Positions 1-8,617 of a DNA stretch of 64,000 nt are shown piece by piece; positions within the stretch are counted from its first letter, which is position 1; the number at the start of each line of letters is the position of its first letter. Both the position numbers and the translations under genes were made by a program. The notes beneath the pieces were generated by a model. It was not told where the DNA came from and did no database searches. It saw only the letters and a list, made by a program, of their open reading frames with translations. This DNA comes from Kistimonas sp964291505 (GTDB lineage: Bacteria; Pseudomonadota; Gammaproteobacteria; Pseudomonadales; Endozoicomonadaceae). The stretch is from assembly GCA_964291505.2 (NCBI GenBank), contig OZ220199.1:806001-870000 (forward strand), written 5' to 3'.

Positions 1-156
1 ACCATTAAGCCCTTTCAGACGATGTATTTCCTCCTCAAGAATGCTGATCCTCTCTTTGAGGCGGACGTTCTCCTCTTGAGCCCTTGTTATGTAGTTGAGC
101 ATTTTTGTGACCAGTTCGTTTCTCTGGTCATCTGGAACAGCAAATGGAAAAGGCAT
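1..156 (-). CDS. N-terminal fragment of a probable transposase (runs off the left edge)
   Basis: A minus-strand reading frame starts at an ATG at 156 and stays open for 52 codons to the window edge. The protein begins MPFPFAVPDDQRNELV and continues as a charged heptad-like coiled coil (EENVRLKERISILEEEIHRL) ending in KGLNG. A short N-terminal zipper followed by such a GLNG segment is what I recall from IS66-type transposases in marine gammaproteobacteria; that assignment is from memory and not proven by the fragment. The catalytic domain lies outside the window, so intactness cannot be judged. No inverted-repeat end could be fixed to its right. Confidence 0.45.
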   Translation of the reverse strand, partial: MPFPFAVPDDQRNELVTKMLNYITRAQEENVRLKERISILEEEIHRLKGLNG

Positions 157-744
157 GGTTGGGTATGATAGACGACAATCCTATTTACGCGATTACCAAG
201 GCTTTTTGAGCAATTACCCAATTTCGTATTTTTTATCAAGACATAGATGCGTCATAAAAACGATAACATTGGGATCAATAATATTGACATAAACAAATTA
301 AAAACAACGCTCCAAGCACATGTTAATATTTAAACCACCTTTTCTTGGGGATCTTTACAATCCTATGGAATTCCTTACATCAACCCAAGTTAATATCACC
401 ACCAATTTTAGGTTTATTACCCCATGCACTTTTATTGAAAAATGAAAAATTATTTCTTAGGCAAGCTTTCACTTATCGCCAACACAGGTGTTACTACTTA
501 ATCTTGATTAGCCAAATCAACAAAAACCTCAAAAGCATCAGTTCTCCTTCCACCATGTATCATCATTCATTTGCTCTATCATCATACGTAGTATTTTGCT
601 TTCGTCACTTTGCACGGCAAGCATATTAACTTCATCGGGAAGTCCAGCAATAAGAAAACTGACCATAGTTGATGCAGGTCAAAAAAACATTAATGAGAAT
701 CATTATTATTAGCATAATCATCAACACACCTGTCCTTTCCGATT
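157..744. other. AT-rich intergenic region upstream of the heme operon
   Basis: No convincing gene. The right end holds the Fur box that precedes hutW. On the minus strand a 42-codon frame (538-666) with protein-like composition is followed, after a frame change near 540, by a short in-frame tail to 498. This could be the remains of a decayed gene but is too short to call. The two plus-strand open frames here have neither a ribosome-binding site nor protein-like composition. Confidence 0.5.
689..707 (+). promoter_or_regulatory. Fur box upstream of hutW
   Basis: The 19 bases starting at 689 contain TAATGAgAATCATTAT and match the Fur consensus GATAATGATAATCATTATC at 15 of 19 positions. The site ends 37 bases before the hutW ATG, a usual place for iron repression of heme-uptake and heme-use genes. 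Confidence 0.8.
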
Positions 745-2097
745 ATGTCCAAGCATCCCCTGCTGTCACCCGAGATGACAGGTTACTCAACCCCTGATCC
801 GCTGCGACTGGCGTTCAGTGGGAAAACGTCGGCCCATGTTAACAACCGTCCCCAGCCGCTGACGCCGGAGCAACAGGTCGCGACCTGGCAACGACTCATG
901 GCGGAACCCGGCGAGGCTGGCAAGCGTCTGGCCTATTTCCATATTCCGTTCTGCCGCACCCATTGCTCTTATTGCGGCTTTTTCCAGAACGCCAGCAAGC
1001 CGGGACTGATCGAACAGTATGTCGATGCGCTGATCCGTGAAATCGAGATTACCGCCGCCAGCCCCCGCATTCAGGCACGGCCTATTCACGCAGTGTATTT
1101 TGGCGGCGGCACACCTACCGATCTAACACCGGCGCAAATCACGCGACTGGGAGACGCTATTCGTCAGCATCTGCCCTTATCGAACGATTGCGAGATGACC
1201 TTTGAGTCCCGGTTCAGCGGATTATCTGATGAAAAGATGACGGCATGCATAGATGCAGGATTCAACCGCTTCTCTCTTGGCGCACAGACGTTTGATACCT
1301 TTATCCGTCGCAAGATGAGCCGGATTGATGCCCGTGAAGTTCTACTGGAGCGGCTGGATCAACTGGTCAGCCTGGATCAGGCAGCCGTTGTTATCGACCT
1401 GCTGTTCGGCCTGCCCTATCAGACCCTGGACACCTGGGAAGAAGACCTGCACACACTGATCAACAGCGGCGTGCATGGCGCAGACCTGTACCAACTGGTA
1501 CTACAAGGCAGCAGCCGTATGGCAAAGTCCATCGAAAAAGGCTCCATGCCGGAACCTGCCGACAATGCCATGAAAGCAAACATGTTCCTGACAGGGGTAG
1601 ATACTCTCAGTCAACACCATTTCAGCCGACTCAGCGTCAGCCACTGGGCCAGAGATAGCCGGGAACGCAACATTTATAACCACAGCGTCAAGGCCGGTGC
1701 CGAGATCATCCCCTTCGGCTCTGGTGCCGGAGGCAATATTGGCGGGCATGGCATCATGATGCACCGCAGCCTCGAACCTTATTTCGGCATGATCGCCGCC
1801 GGTCGAAAACCGATCATGGCCATGACTGCACCGAAGCCCATGCGACAACTGCATAATGTGATCGGTGGTGGTTTTGATCTCGGCTGGCTGGATCTGAATC
1901 GTATTCAGCGTACCACGGGTTATGACGTGGCAACCCACTGCGCGCCCCTGTTTAACGCCTGGGTCAACAATGGCCTGGCTGAGTATGAGGGCGACTTCCT
2001 GGAACTGACCCTGGCCGGACAGTTCTGGAACATCAATATGAATCAGGGTCTGATCCACTACCTGGAAGCCAGCCCGTTTGAGGAACTTGCTGCATGA
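745..2097 (+). CDS. hutW: Radical SAM heme-utilisation protein HutW (ChuW/HutW family)
   Basis: 450 residues. The radical SAM cluster motif CxxxCxxC is at C70, C74 and C77 (HIPFCRTHCSYCGFF), followed by the glycine-rich YFGGGTPTDL strand typical of HemN-like enzymes. Family members (ChuW in E. coli) use SAM to open the heme ring without oxygen, releasing iron. It is the first gene after the Fur box, and its stop overlaps the hutX start by four bases (ATGA), so the two are translationally coupled. No strong Shine-Dalgarno precedes the ATG at 745; a second ATG at 775 is possible. Assignment to the HutW/ChuW branch rather than HemN/HemW rests on the hutX neighbour and the iron control. Confidence 0.88.
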   Translation: MSKHPLLSPEMTGYSTPDPLRLAFSGKTSAHVNNRPQPLTPEQQVATWQRLMAEPGEAGKRLAYFHIPFCRTHCSYCGFFQNASKPGLIEQYVDALIREIEITAASPRIQARPIHAVYFGGGTPTDLTPAQITRLGDAIRQHLPLSNDCEMTFESRFSGLSDEKMTACIDAGFNRFSLGAQTFDTFIRRKMSRIDAREVLLERLDQLVSLDQAAVVIDLLFGLPYQTLDTWEEDLHTLINSGVHGADLYQLVLQGSSRMAKSIEKGSMPEPADNAMKANMFLTGVDTLSQHHFSRLSVSHWARDSRERNIYNHSVKAGAEIIPFGSGAGGNIGGHGIMMHRSLEPYFGMIAAGRKPIMAMTAPKPMRQLHNVIGGGFDLGWLDLNRIQRTTGYDVATHCAPLFNAWVNNGLAEYEGDFLELTLAGQFWNINMNQGLIHYLEASPFEELAA

Positions 2098-2606
2098 GCA
2101 TCCGCGACAATGTACACCGTCTGATCACTGAAAATCCTGAACGACTGCCTGCTGATATCGCAGCAGAGCTCGCTGTTGATGAAATCGAAGTGATCCGTCA
2201 CCTGCCTGAAAACATGGTCACGCTACTGGATGGCTCCCTGTTCGAAACCGTTGTGAAAGACATCAAGGACTGGGGTGACATCCTGACCGTGATTGATGTT
2301 GATGGTTCTATTTTTGAGCTGAAGGGACCGTTTCTTCCCAAAGGTGGCATGAAATACGGCTATTACAACCTGAGTGACCGTCGTACACCGCTGAAAGGTC
2401 ATCTGAAGCCGGATGCGATCAGTCTCATCGCCCTGGTCAGCAAACCGTTCCATGGCGTCGATACCCGTTCCATCCAGTTCTTCAGCCACAATGGTCGCTG
2501 CGTGTTCAAGGTTTACCTGAGCCGCAATGAGCAGAAGCAGATTCTTCCGGAACAACAGGAACGTTTCGCAGCACTGGCTCAACTCGCCTCACAGCAGGCC
2601 GCCTGA
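2094..2606 (+). CDS. hutX: Cytosolic heme carrier HutX/HuvX
   Basis: 170 residues, the usual size for the HutX/ChuX family (former DUF1008). It binds heme in the cytoplasm and hands it to degrading enzymes. Recognisable segments are the N-terminal helical part, the KDWGDILTVI stretch and the glycine-rich FLPKGGMKYGYYNL region. It overlaps hutW by four bases. The third partner normally present in Vibrio, the heme-degrading HutZ, is not in this window; the next gene is a Rieske protein. Confidence 0.88.
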   Translation: MSIRDNVHRLITENPERLPADIAAELAVDEIEVIRHLPENMVTLLDGSLFETVVKDIKDWGDILTVIDVDGSIFELKGPFLPKGGMKYGYYNLSDRRTPLKGHLKPDAISLIALVSKPFHGVDTRSIQFFSHNGRCVFKVYLSRNEQKQILPEQQERFAALAQLASQQAA

Positions 2607-2698
2607 TCTTTTCTCTACGGCTGTACCGGATAACGGTGCAGCCTGTTCTCCTCTTGCGCTAGAATGGCACACCACCGTTTTTCCACAGCGCAATCAAA

Positions 2699-3016
2699 AT
2701 GATAAAACTCTGTCGTCTGGATGCGATCCCCGAAAATGGCAGTAAAGGCTTTACTACGGACAAAGGCGATTTTTTTGCCGTAAAAAAAGCCGGTAAAATC
2801 TACCTTTACGAAAACAGCTGTCCACACATGAGTATCAACCTGGAATGGCAACCGGATCAGTTTCTGGATCATGAGAAACGGCTGATCCAGTGCGCAACCC
2901 ACGGTGCCCAATTCCTGATGGAAACCGGTGAATGCGTTGTCGGTCCCTGCGAAGGCGACCACTTGACCAAAGTTTCCTATATCATTAAGGACGATACCCT
3001 GTACCTGCCAGACTGA
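2699..3016 (+). CDS. Small Rieske [2Fe-2S] protein
   Basis: 105 residues. Both halves of a Rieske cluster site are present: C41-P-H43 and C65-A-T-H68-G, 21 residues apart, as in small NirD-type and ferredoxin-component Rieske proteins. No other domain fits in this length, so it is probably a soluble electron carrier. It lies 92 bases after hutX on the same strand. A role in supplying electrons for heme or iron handling is possible from position only. The ATG at 2699 is the natural start, because the family's first strand begins right after it. Confidence 0.85.
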   Translation: MIKLCRLDAIPENGSKGFTTDKGDFFAVKKAGKIYLYENSCPHMSINLEWQPDQFLDHEKRLIQCATHGAQFLMETGECVVGPCEGDHLTKVSYIIKDDTLYLPD

Positions 3017-3046
3017 TCGGATCGAACAACCTGAGAGCACATTAAC

Positions 3047-3253
3047 ATGCGTTACCTGTTGGCTATTTTGCTTCCTCCCATTGCCGTACTACTGTGTGGC
3101 AAACCATTTCAGGCGATACTGAACTTGATCCTGACCCTGTGTTTTTGGATACCGGGTGCGGCTCACGCACTGTTTGTGGTTCACAGCCACCTGGCAGACA
3201 AACGCACAGAAAAAGTCATCGATGCGATCGAACGGGGAAATAATAATGATTAA
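3047..3253 (+). CDS. Pmp3/YqaE-family small membrane protein
   Basis: 68 residues with two hydrophobic helices (LLAILLPPIAVLLCG and LNLILTLCFWIPGAAHAL). The segment after the second helix (IPGAAHALFVV) matches the UPF0057/Pmp3 family of stress-related plasma-membrane proteolipids, which are 50-70 residues. The charged tail ends in GNNND. Its last eight bases overlap the start of the next lipoprotein gene, suggesting co-translation. The function of bacterial members is not established beyond a link to membrane potential and stress. Confidence 0.8.
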   Translation: MRYLLAILLPPIAVLLCGKPFQAILNLILTLCFWIPGAAHALFVVHSHLADKRTEKVIDAIERGNNND

Positions 3254-3905
3254 AATATCCACACTGCGACAGCTGTCGTTCCTGTTACTGGCAGGCGTCA
3301 TGCTGTCTGGTTGTCAGAGTACCTATTACAAGGCCATGGAGCAGGTTGGCTTCCACAAACGGGATATCATGGTTGACCGGATTGAGGATACCCAGAAATC
3401 CCAGGAGGAGGCCCAGGAGCAGTTTCAGTCGGCACTTGATCAGTTCCGCAGCGTCGTCGCCTTTGATGGCGGAGATCTGGAATCCATCTACAACCGTTTA
3501 AACGACGAGTACGAAAGCAGTTATTCTGCTGCTGAGAAAGTGCGTGAACGGATCAATGGCGTGCGTGACGTTTCCGACGCCCTGTTCGATGAATGGGAAG
3601 ATGAACTCAGCCTGTATTCCAGTTCAACCCTGCGTGCCGAAAGCAGCCGGAAACTGAAAGACACACGCCGTCGTTATGACCAGATGATGGCGAGCATGGT
3701 GAAAGCCGAAAAACGCATGCAACCGGTACTGGATGCCCTGCACGATCAGGTGCTTTACCTGAAACATAACCTCAACGCGCGAGCCATTGCAGCGCTGAAA
3801 GGCGAATTCAGCAGCATCAAGTCGGATATCGACAAACTGCTGCAGGAAATGCAGACCTCTATCAGAGAGTCTCAGGCGTTCATCAATACGCTGAAGAAAC
3901 AGTAA
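3246..3905 (+). CDS. DUF2959-family lipoprotein
   Basis: 219 residues from the ATG at 3246. I chose this start over the upstream in-frame one because it opens directly into a lipoprotein signal (LSFLLLAGVMLSGC, lipobox L-S-G-C). The mature part is almost wholly helical and charged, with coiled-coil stretches (EDTQKSQEEAQEQFQSALDQ and the region from about residue 120 on). It matches the DUF2959 family as I recall it. The family is of unknown function, and the protein is expected at the outer membrane facing the periplasm. The start overlaps the Pmp3-like gene by eight bases. Confidence 0.8.
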   Translation: MIKISTLRQLSFLLLAGVMLSGCQSTYYKAMEQVGFHKRDIMVDRIEDTQKSQEEAQEQFQSALDQFRSVVAFDGGDLESIYNRLNDEYESSYSAAEKVRERINGVRDVSDALFDEWEDELSLYSSSTLRAESSRKLKDTRRRYDQMMASMVKAEKRMQPVLDALHDQVLYLKHNLNARAIAALKGEFSSIKSDIDKLLQEMQTSIRESQAFINTLKKQ

Positions 3906-3914
3906 AACTTGCAG

Positions 3915-3934
3915 TGCCGGGCGCATGCCCGGCA
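3915..3934. terminator. Convergent hairpin between the lipoprotein gene and sfsA
   Basis: TGCCGGGC at 3915-3922 pairs perfectly with GCCCGGCA at 3927-3934 around a GCAT loop. It fills the 35-base gap between two convergent stop codons, so it probably ends transcription from both sides, although neither side has a clear T run. Confidence 0.55.
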
Positions 3935-3940
3935 CCCGTA

Positions 3941-4669
3941 TCACACACGCACGTCCAGACAACGATCCAGTGCAATCTTTTCAGCTGAAAGGGTTCCACC
4001 ACAGGCGACAACTTCAACGCCTACCTCAATAGCCTCCCGCAATACCTGACCGTATAACGGATCAATCTCATCGGCCGGTGAAACAAACTGAATGCCGGTA
4101 TGCTGCACGCAAAAAACCAGCATGGCTCTTTCACCGGATTCCACCACACGCATCAGTTCCCTGAGGTGTTTTGTTCCCCGGGAGGTAACGGCATCAGGAA
4201 AAAGTCCGAGACCGTCGCCCATCGCCAGCGTCACATTCTTTACTTCCACATAACAGTCCGGTTGACCTTCACCGGATAACAACAGATCAATGCGGCTGTT
4301 TTCATCGCCGTATTTCACTTCCTGGCGAATACTGTCATAACCGTTTAATGAGGGGATGATGTCCTGTTCAATCGCCTCCCGCACCAGCGCATTGGCACGT
4401 CCCGTATTGATACCGGCAACCGCATACCCGGTTTCACCCTTCTGGGTAACGGGTACTTCCACCAGCTCCCAGGTGCACGGATATTTCCGTTTGGGATTGC
4501 CGGAATCCGAGTACCAGACTCGGGCGCCTTCAGGCTGACAATGTTTCATCGACCCCGTATTCGGGCAATGCAGGGTGATCTCCGAGCCATCCGGCAGGAC
4601 AACATCGGCCATAAAGCGCTTGTAACGGCGGATCAGTCTGGCTTCTGATAACGGCGGATCAAACTGCAC
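3941..4669 (-). CDS. sfsA: SfsA, sugar fermentation stimulation protein homologue
   Basis: 242 residues, the full family length. It carries the conserved SfsA blocks: LIRRYKRFMADVVLPDG near the start, CPNTGSMKHC, and the nuclease-like region with VEVKNVTLA and FPDAVTSRGTKHLREL. SfsA proteins are thought to be DNA-binding or nuclease-fold proteins; the exact activity is unsettled. It is divergent from dksA across a 400-base AT-rich gap. The sfsA-dksA-gluQ linkage is usual in gammaproteobacteria. Confidence 0.92.
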   Translation of the reverse strand: MQFDPPLSEARLIRRYKRFMADVVLPDGSEITLHCPNTGSMKHCQPEGARVWYSDSGNPKRKYPCTWELVEVPVTQKGETGYAVAGINTGRANALVREAIEQDIIPSLNGYDSIRQEVKYGDENSRIDLLLSGEGQPDCYVEVKNVTLAMGDGLGLFPDAVTSRGTKHLRELMRVVESGERAMLVFCVQHTGIQFVSPADEIDPLYGQVLREAIEVGVEVVACGGTLSAEKIALDRCLDVRV

Positions 4670-5082
4670 GGAACCCCTCCCTCATGACGGTAGTCTGTAT
4701 TTCAACGGTCGATAAAAAAACCGACATTCTATAGAGAAATACAGGACACAACTATTCCAGAAAAAAGCCAACACTGACAAAGTTGGTATTAATGACTCAC
4801 TAATTGCTATCATTTGGAAAGACTTATAAGTAATTAAAAATATTTTATTTATTAAAAATTACTTTGTTCTATCTATTGGTACGCATTTCCATCTGGCTAA
4901 AGTCTAATTAGAATGGAAAAGTTTTACGTGACCTGAAACATTTTCTTGTAGCATCCTTAGAAATGTTCTGGTAGCTTTCCGCTCCTTTAGAAGCTGCCGA
5001 CAGGTATTTACCACAGAGCGGCCTACTCGGGGGGCTTTGCCTCCTTCAGGATGATGACTTGGAGAGAAACGGGGCTGAAACC
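4670..5082. other. Divergent sfsA/dksA promoter region
   Basis: AT-rich 413-base gap between divergent genes, with no ORF of note. An 8-base inverted repeat (AAGTAATT at 4828-4835, AATTACTT at 4857-4864) flanks a run of A and T. The right half is GC-richer and would form a long dksA leader. I cannot place one promoter with confidence. Confidence 0.4.
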
Positions 5083-5526
5083 ATGTCAGCACAGAACAAG
5101 CCAGAGACAGGCAACCTGCTGAAAAACTTCTCGCCGTACCAGGAGAAGAAGGGTGAAGAGTACATGTGCGAGGCACAGGTAGAACACTTCACCAAAATCC
5201 TCCAGCAATGGAAGCGAGAGTTAATGGAAGAGGTTGACCGGACGGTCACCCACATGAAGGACGACGCCGCCAACTTCCCGGATCCTGCGGATCGCGCAAG
5301 CCAGGAAGAAGAGTTTAGTCTGGAACTGCGCACACGTGACCGTGAGCGGAAACTGATCAAGAAGATTGATCAAACGCTTCAGCGTATTGAAGAAGGTGAC
5401 TATGGCTTCTGCGATTCCTGCGGTGTCGAAATCGGCATCCGTCGTCTGGAAGCGCGGCCTACCGCCACCCTGTGTATTGACTGCAAGACGCTTGCAGAAA
5501 TCAAAGAGCGCCAGCTGGGATCCTGA
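5083..5526 (+). CDS. dksA: RNA polymerase-binding transcription factor DksA
   Basis: 147 residues from the ATG at 5083; an in-frame TTG at 5059 would add eight residues unlike any DksA start I know. Conserved blocks in order are PYQEKKGEEYM, the coiled-coil tip DPADRASQEEEFSLELR, RDRERKLIKKI, and the zinc finger CDSC...CIDC near the C-terminus. DksA binds the secondary channel of RNA polymerase and, with ppGpp, represses stable RNA promoters and activates biosynthetic ones. gluQ follows after 11 bases, the conserved pairing. Confidence 0.96.
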   Translation: MSAQNKPETGNLLKNFSPYQEKKGEEYMCEAQVEHFTKILQQWKRELMEEVDRTVTHMKDDAANFPDPADRASQEEEFSLELRTRDRERKLIKKIDQTLQRIEEGDYGFCDSCGVEIGIRRLEARPTATLCIDCKTLAEIKERQLGS

Positions 5527-5537
5527 TATCCCCATCT

Positions 5538-6440
5538 ATGGCAGCTACTCTCTACCGGGGGCGTTTCGCCCCCTCGCCTACCGGTCCCCTGCATTTCGGC
5601 TCCCTTGTCGCAGCGCTTGCCAGTTACCTGGACGCAAGAGCGCATGGAGGCGAATGGTATGTCCGCATTGAAGACATTGATCCACCGCGAGAAGTACCGG
5701 GATCTAGCTCTGCAATTTTAAAGGCGCTGGAAGTCTATGGCTTAACCTGGGATGGCGAACTGGTCTGGCAACATGATCGTTATGATGCCTATCGGGAAGC
5801 AATCAACCAACTACGTAGACAGGGCGTCGCCTACCCCTGCACCTGTTCCAGAAAAGAACTGGCCGAGTATCACAATATTTACCCGGGCACTTGTCGAAAA
5901 CGTACAGATGACCCAAACACGCCCTTTGCCATTCGCCTGAACTGTGGCGATGACGTCATCACATTCAATGACGACATTCAGGGCGAACAGCAGTTTGATA
6001 TGAAGGAACTGGGTGACTTCATTATTTTCCGCAAAGACCAACTGTTTGCCTATCAGCTGGCAGTGACTGTTGATGATGCAGACCAAGGGATCACGCATAT
6101 TGTGCGAGGTTCTGACTTACTCGATTCAACGCCACGACAGATTTGCCTGCAGCGTCATCTGAATGTACCCACACCGGTTTACGCACATATTCCTGTCATC
6201 ATCAATCCTGACGGCAGCAAACTCAGCAAACAGAACCTGGCGCCAGCCTTATCGTTGGACAATCCGATTCCCATGTTGCTGAAGGCACTACATGCACTTC
6301 ACATCCCAGTTGATGACAGCATGATGCAGTCCGATCCGGAAACCATTCTGACATACGCCACAAGTCAATGGTCGCCTAATAAACTACCGCAAACGCTATC
6401 CATTTTAGAACTCAGTCTACCCAGCGTTTCCCACCCTTAA
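5538..6440 (+). CDS. gluQ: Glutamyl-Q tRNA(Asp) synthetase
   Basis: 300 residues. This is a GluRS-like catalytic core without the anticodon-binding domain. It has the HIGH-like signature FAPSPTGPLHFGS at the start, the IEDIDPPRE block, a CTCSRKEL zinc-site region, HIVRGSDLLDSTPRQ, and the KMSKS-like SKLSKQ. The enzyme attaches glutamate to queuosine at position 34 of tRNA(Asp). It sits directly downstream of dksA, as in E. coli and Pseudomonas, where gluQ depends on the dksA promoter. Confidence 0.95.
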   Translation: MAATLYRGRFAPSPTGPLHFGSLVAALASYLDARAHGGEWYVRIEDIDPPREVPGSSSAILKALEVYGLTWDGELVWQHDRYDAYREAINQLRRQGVAYPCTCSRKELAEYHNIYPGTCRKRTDDPNTPFAIRLNCGDDVITFNDDIQGEQQFDMKELGDFIIFRKDQLFAYQLAVTVDDADQGITHIVRGSDLLDSTPRQICLQRHLNVPTPVYAHIPVIINPDGSKLSKQNLAPALSLDNPIPMLLKALHALHIPVDDSMMQSDPETILTYATSQWSPNKLPQTLSILELSLPSVSHP

Positions 6441-6551
6441 CGAGCACTGTTTCCAACACCACGTTTCATATAACTGTCTTATTGCGTTTCACAAACGTTG
6501 TACTAAGTTTTATTAAGAATCGAAATAAACTTGCCAGGGAACAGGCAGCTG

Positions 6552-8609
6552 ATGACAGTACGACCGCTGTGGATCATCCTTTATCTATCCATGATCAGCT
6601 TCACGGGGACGGCTCGTGGACACGAGGCTGATCAACTACTGGATATGAATCTGGAACAGCTGGTTGCTTCCGAAGTCACGTCCGTATCAAGAAAATCACA
6701 ATCCATTCTTGCGGCCCCCGCCGCCGTTTACTCCATCACCCAGGAAGATATCCGCCGCAGTGGTGCACGCTCCATACCCGATATCCTTCGCATGGCGCCC
6801 GGGCTTCAGGTTTACAAACTCAATAACCATACCTGGTCTGTCAGTGCCCGCGGGAACAGCAGCATATTCTCCAACAAAATCCTGATATTGATTGATGGCC
6901 GCTCCATTTACAGCCCATTCATTGGCGGGGTTCACTGGGAAAATCAGGACATGCTGCTAGCGGACATCGAACGCATTGAAGTGATTCGTGGACCAGGCGC
7001 CGCCTTATGGGGCGCTAACTCTGTCAACGGAGTCATTGACATCATTACCCGCAGCGCACGGGTCACCCAGGGAACCTACGCAGAAGTGGGTGCCGGCGAT
7101 CTTGAAAAAGGATTTGGTGCTATTCGCCATGGCGGCCAAATCGGAGACGACATTTCTTATAGAGCTTATGTTAAGCAGTTTGAGCAGGGTGCGCAGGATG
7201 ACCTGGGGAGTACCCTCGCCGCCCGTGAGCAGTATCTGAACGCTAGCGCAGAAGACAATCGTCGAATGAAACAGGCTGGCTTTCGGGTTGATTGGGACAA
7301 GGGCGCCCTGGACACCTTTATGTTCAAAGGCGATATCTATCGCGGCGAAACCTATGTACCTGCCACAGCCTTCGACAGCGGTATCGTCAACAGCTTCATT
7401 ACCCTGCCGGTATTTCATCCTTTTGATACCCGCCAGCTTGGCGGAAATACGCACTGGCGCTGGACACGCACCCTTGAAGACAACTCCGAAGCCGTGCTGC
7501 AGTTCTGGTATGACCGGTACGAAGCCGACAGCTATGTCCTGGATGAAGACCGCAATAGCTGGGACATCGATTTTCAGTACAGCTTTGACCTGTCCAGCGC
7601 CACCAGCATCATCTGGGGGTTGGGCTACCGTTATGTGGATGATGATTTTCACAGCCACACCATCAGTGAATACGACAGCATGGTGGTAACACCCAACCAC
7701 TGGGACACAGAGCTGTACAGTGCTTATATGCAGGGCGAGTTCACTCTGGTTCCAACAAAATGGCACCTGACTCTCAGTGGCCGAATCGAACATAACGACA
7801 TCACAGGTTATGAACTACAACCCAACGCACGTCTGATTTATACGCCCGATGCGTTTCAGTCCTTCTGGGCAGCCGTGTCCAAGGCGGTAAGAACCCCCAC
7901 TATGGCGGAGACAGGTATTGATATCATCAACCCTGGCCGCCAATACAACCGCAATGACTCACTGGATTCCGAAAAACTTATCGCTTTAGAAGTGGGATAT
8001 AAGCGGCAGTTTAATGACAAACTGTCGATGGACAGCACGCTCTTTTTAAACCGTTTTGACGGTCTCAGCGGCCAGGTTGATCTGGGCGCCTGTGCTGACT
8101 TTCTCACAGCCAGCCAACCAGCCGTTGCCTTACCCACCTGTGAACGGACTACGCTGGAGAACCTGCTGGATGGCTATGCTTATGGCCTTGAACTCAGCAT
8201 GGACTGGAAAGTCAAACAGAACTGGCTGTTAAAAGTCGCCTACAGCCACCTGCAACAGGACATGCAGGCCAACCGCTCGGATGCCATCGCCAAGAACAGT
8301 GAAAAAACCCAGGAGGAAACCAGCGCCCAGAATAGCTTGAGTCTGATGAGCCGGCACAACTTGCCAAACGGTTTCGAGCTGGATATCTGGGTGCGCTACA
8401 GCGACAGCCTGTCCGCCCCTGACATCAGCCTGCCTTCGCTGACAACCATGGACGTGCGCATTGCAAAACGCTTTGGCAACATGGAACTCTCAATTACTGG
8501 CCAGAATCTGCTGGATAGCAGCCATCCTGAATTCGTGGATGTGCTCTCAGGCCAGATAACAACCGAAGTGCCCAGAAGTATCTATGGCAAAATCAGTTGG
8601 GATTTCTGA
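6552..8609 (+). CDS. TonB-dependent outer-membrane receptor (copy 1)
   Basis: 685 residues from the ATG at 6552, which has an AGGGA ribosome site 11 bases upstream; the open frame reaches a TTG 21 bases earlier. A signal peptide (LWIILYLSMISFTGTARG) is followed by a TonB-box-like segment. The plug domain carries TQEDIRRSGARSIPDILRM, LILIDGRSIY and IERIEVIRGPGAALWG, and a long beta barrel follows, ending in ISWDF with a terminal aromatic as expected. The ligand cannot be told from sequence. It is a close paralogue of the receptor at 22740-24839, and each is followed directly by a yfiR-like gene. Here the pair is inserted between gluQ and cbrX, which are neighbours in Pseudomonas. Confidence 0.9.
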   Translation: MTVRPLWIILYLSMISFTGTARGHEADQLLDMNLEQLVASEVTSVSRKSQSILAAPAAVYSITQEDIRRSGARSIPDILRMAPGLQVYKLNNHTWSVSARGNSSIFSNKILILIDGRSIYSPFIGGVHWENQDMLLADIERIEVIRGPGAALWGANSVNGVIDIITRSARVTQGTYAEVGAGDLEKGFGAIRHGGQIGDDISYRAYVKQFEQGAQDDLGSTLAAREQYLNASAEDNRRMKQAGFRVDWDKGALDTFMFKGDIYRGETYVPATAFDSGIVNSFITLPVFHPFDTRQLGGNTHWRWTRTLEDNSEAVLQFWYDRYEADSYVLDEDRNSWDIDFQYSFDLSSATSIIWGLGYRYVDDDFHSHTISEYDSMVVTPNHWDTELYSAYMQGEFTLVPTKWHLTLSGRIEHNDITGYELQPNARLIYTPDAFQSFWAAVSKAVRTPTMAETGIDIINPGRQYNRNDSLDSEKLIALEVGYKRQFNDKLSMDSTLFLNRFDGLSGQVDLGACADFLTASQPAVALPTCERTTLENLLDGYAYGLELSMDWKVKQNWLLKVAYSHLQQDMQANRSDAIAKNSEKTQEETSAQNSLSLMSRHNLPNGFELDIWVRYSDSLSAPDISLPSLTTMDVRIAKRFGNMELSITGQNLLDSSHPEFVDVLSGQITTEVPRSIYGKISWDF

Positions 8610-8617
8610 GGATTATT

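Noticed and set aside
498..666. Minus-strand 42-codon frame and a frameshifted tail, as a decayed gene
   Set aside because: Protein-like in composition but too short, no recognised relative and no good ribosome site; kept only as a note in the intergenic entry.
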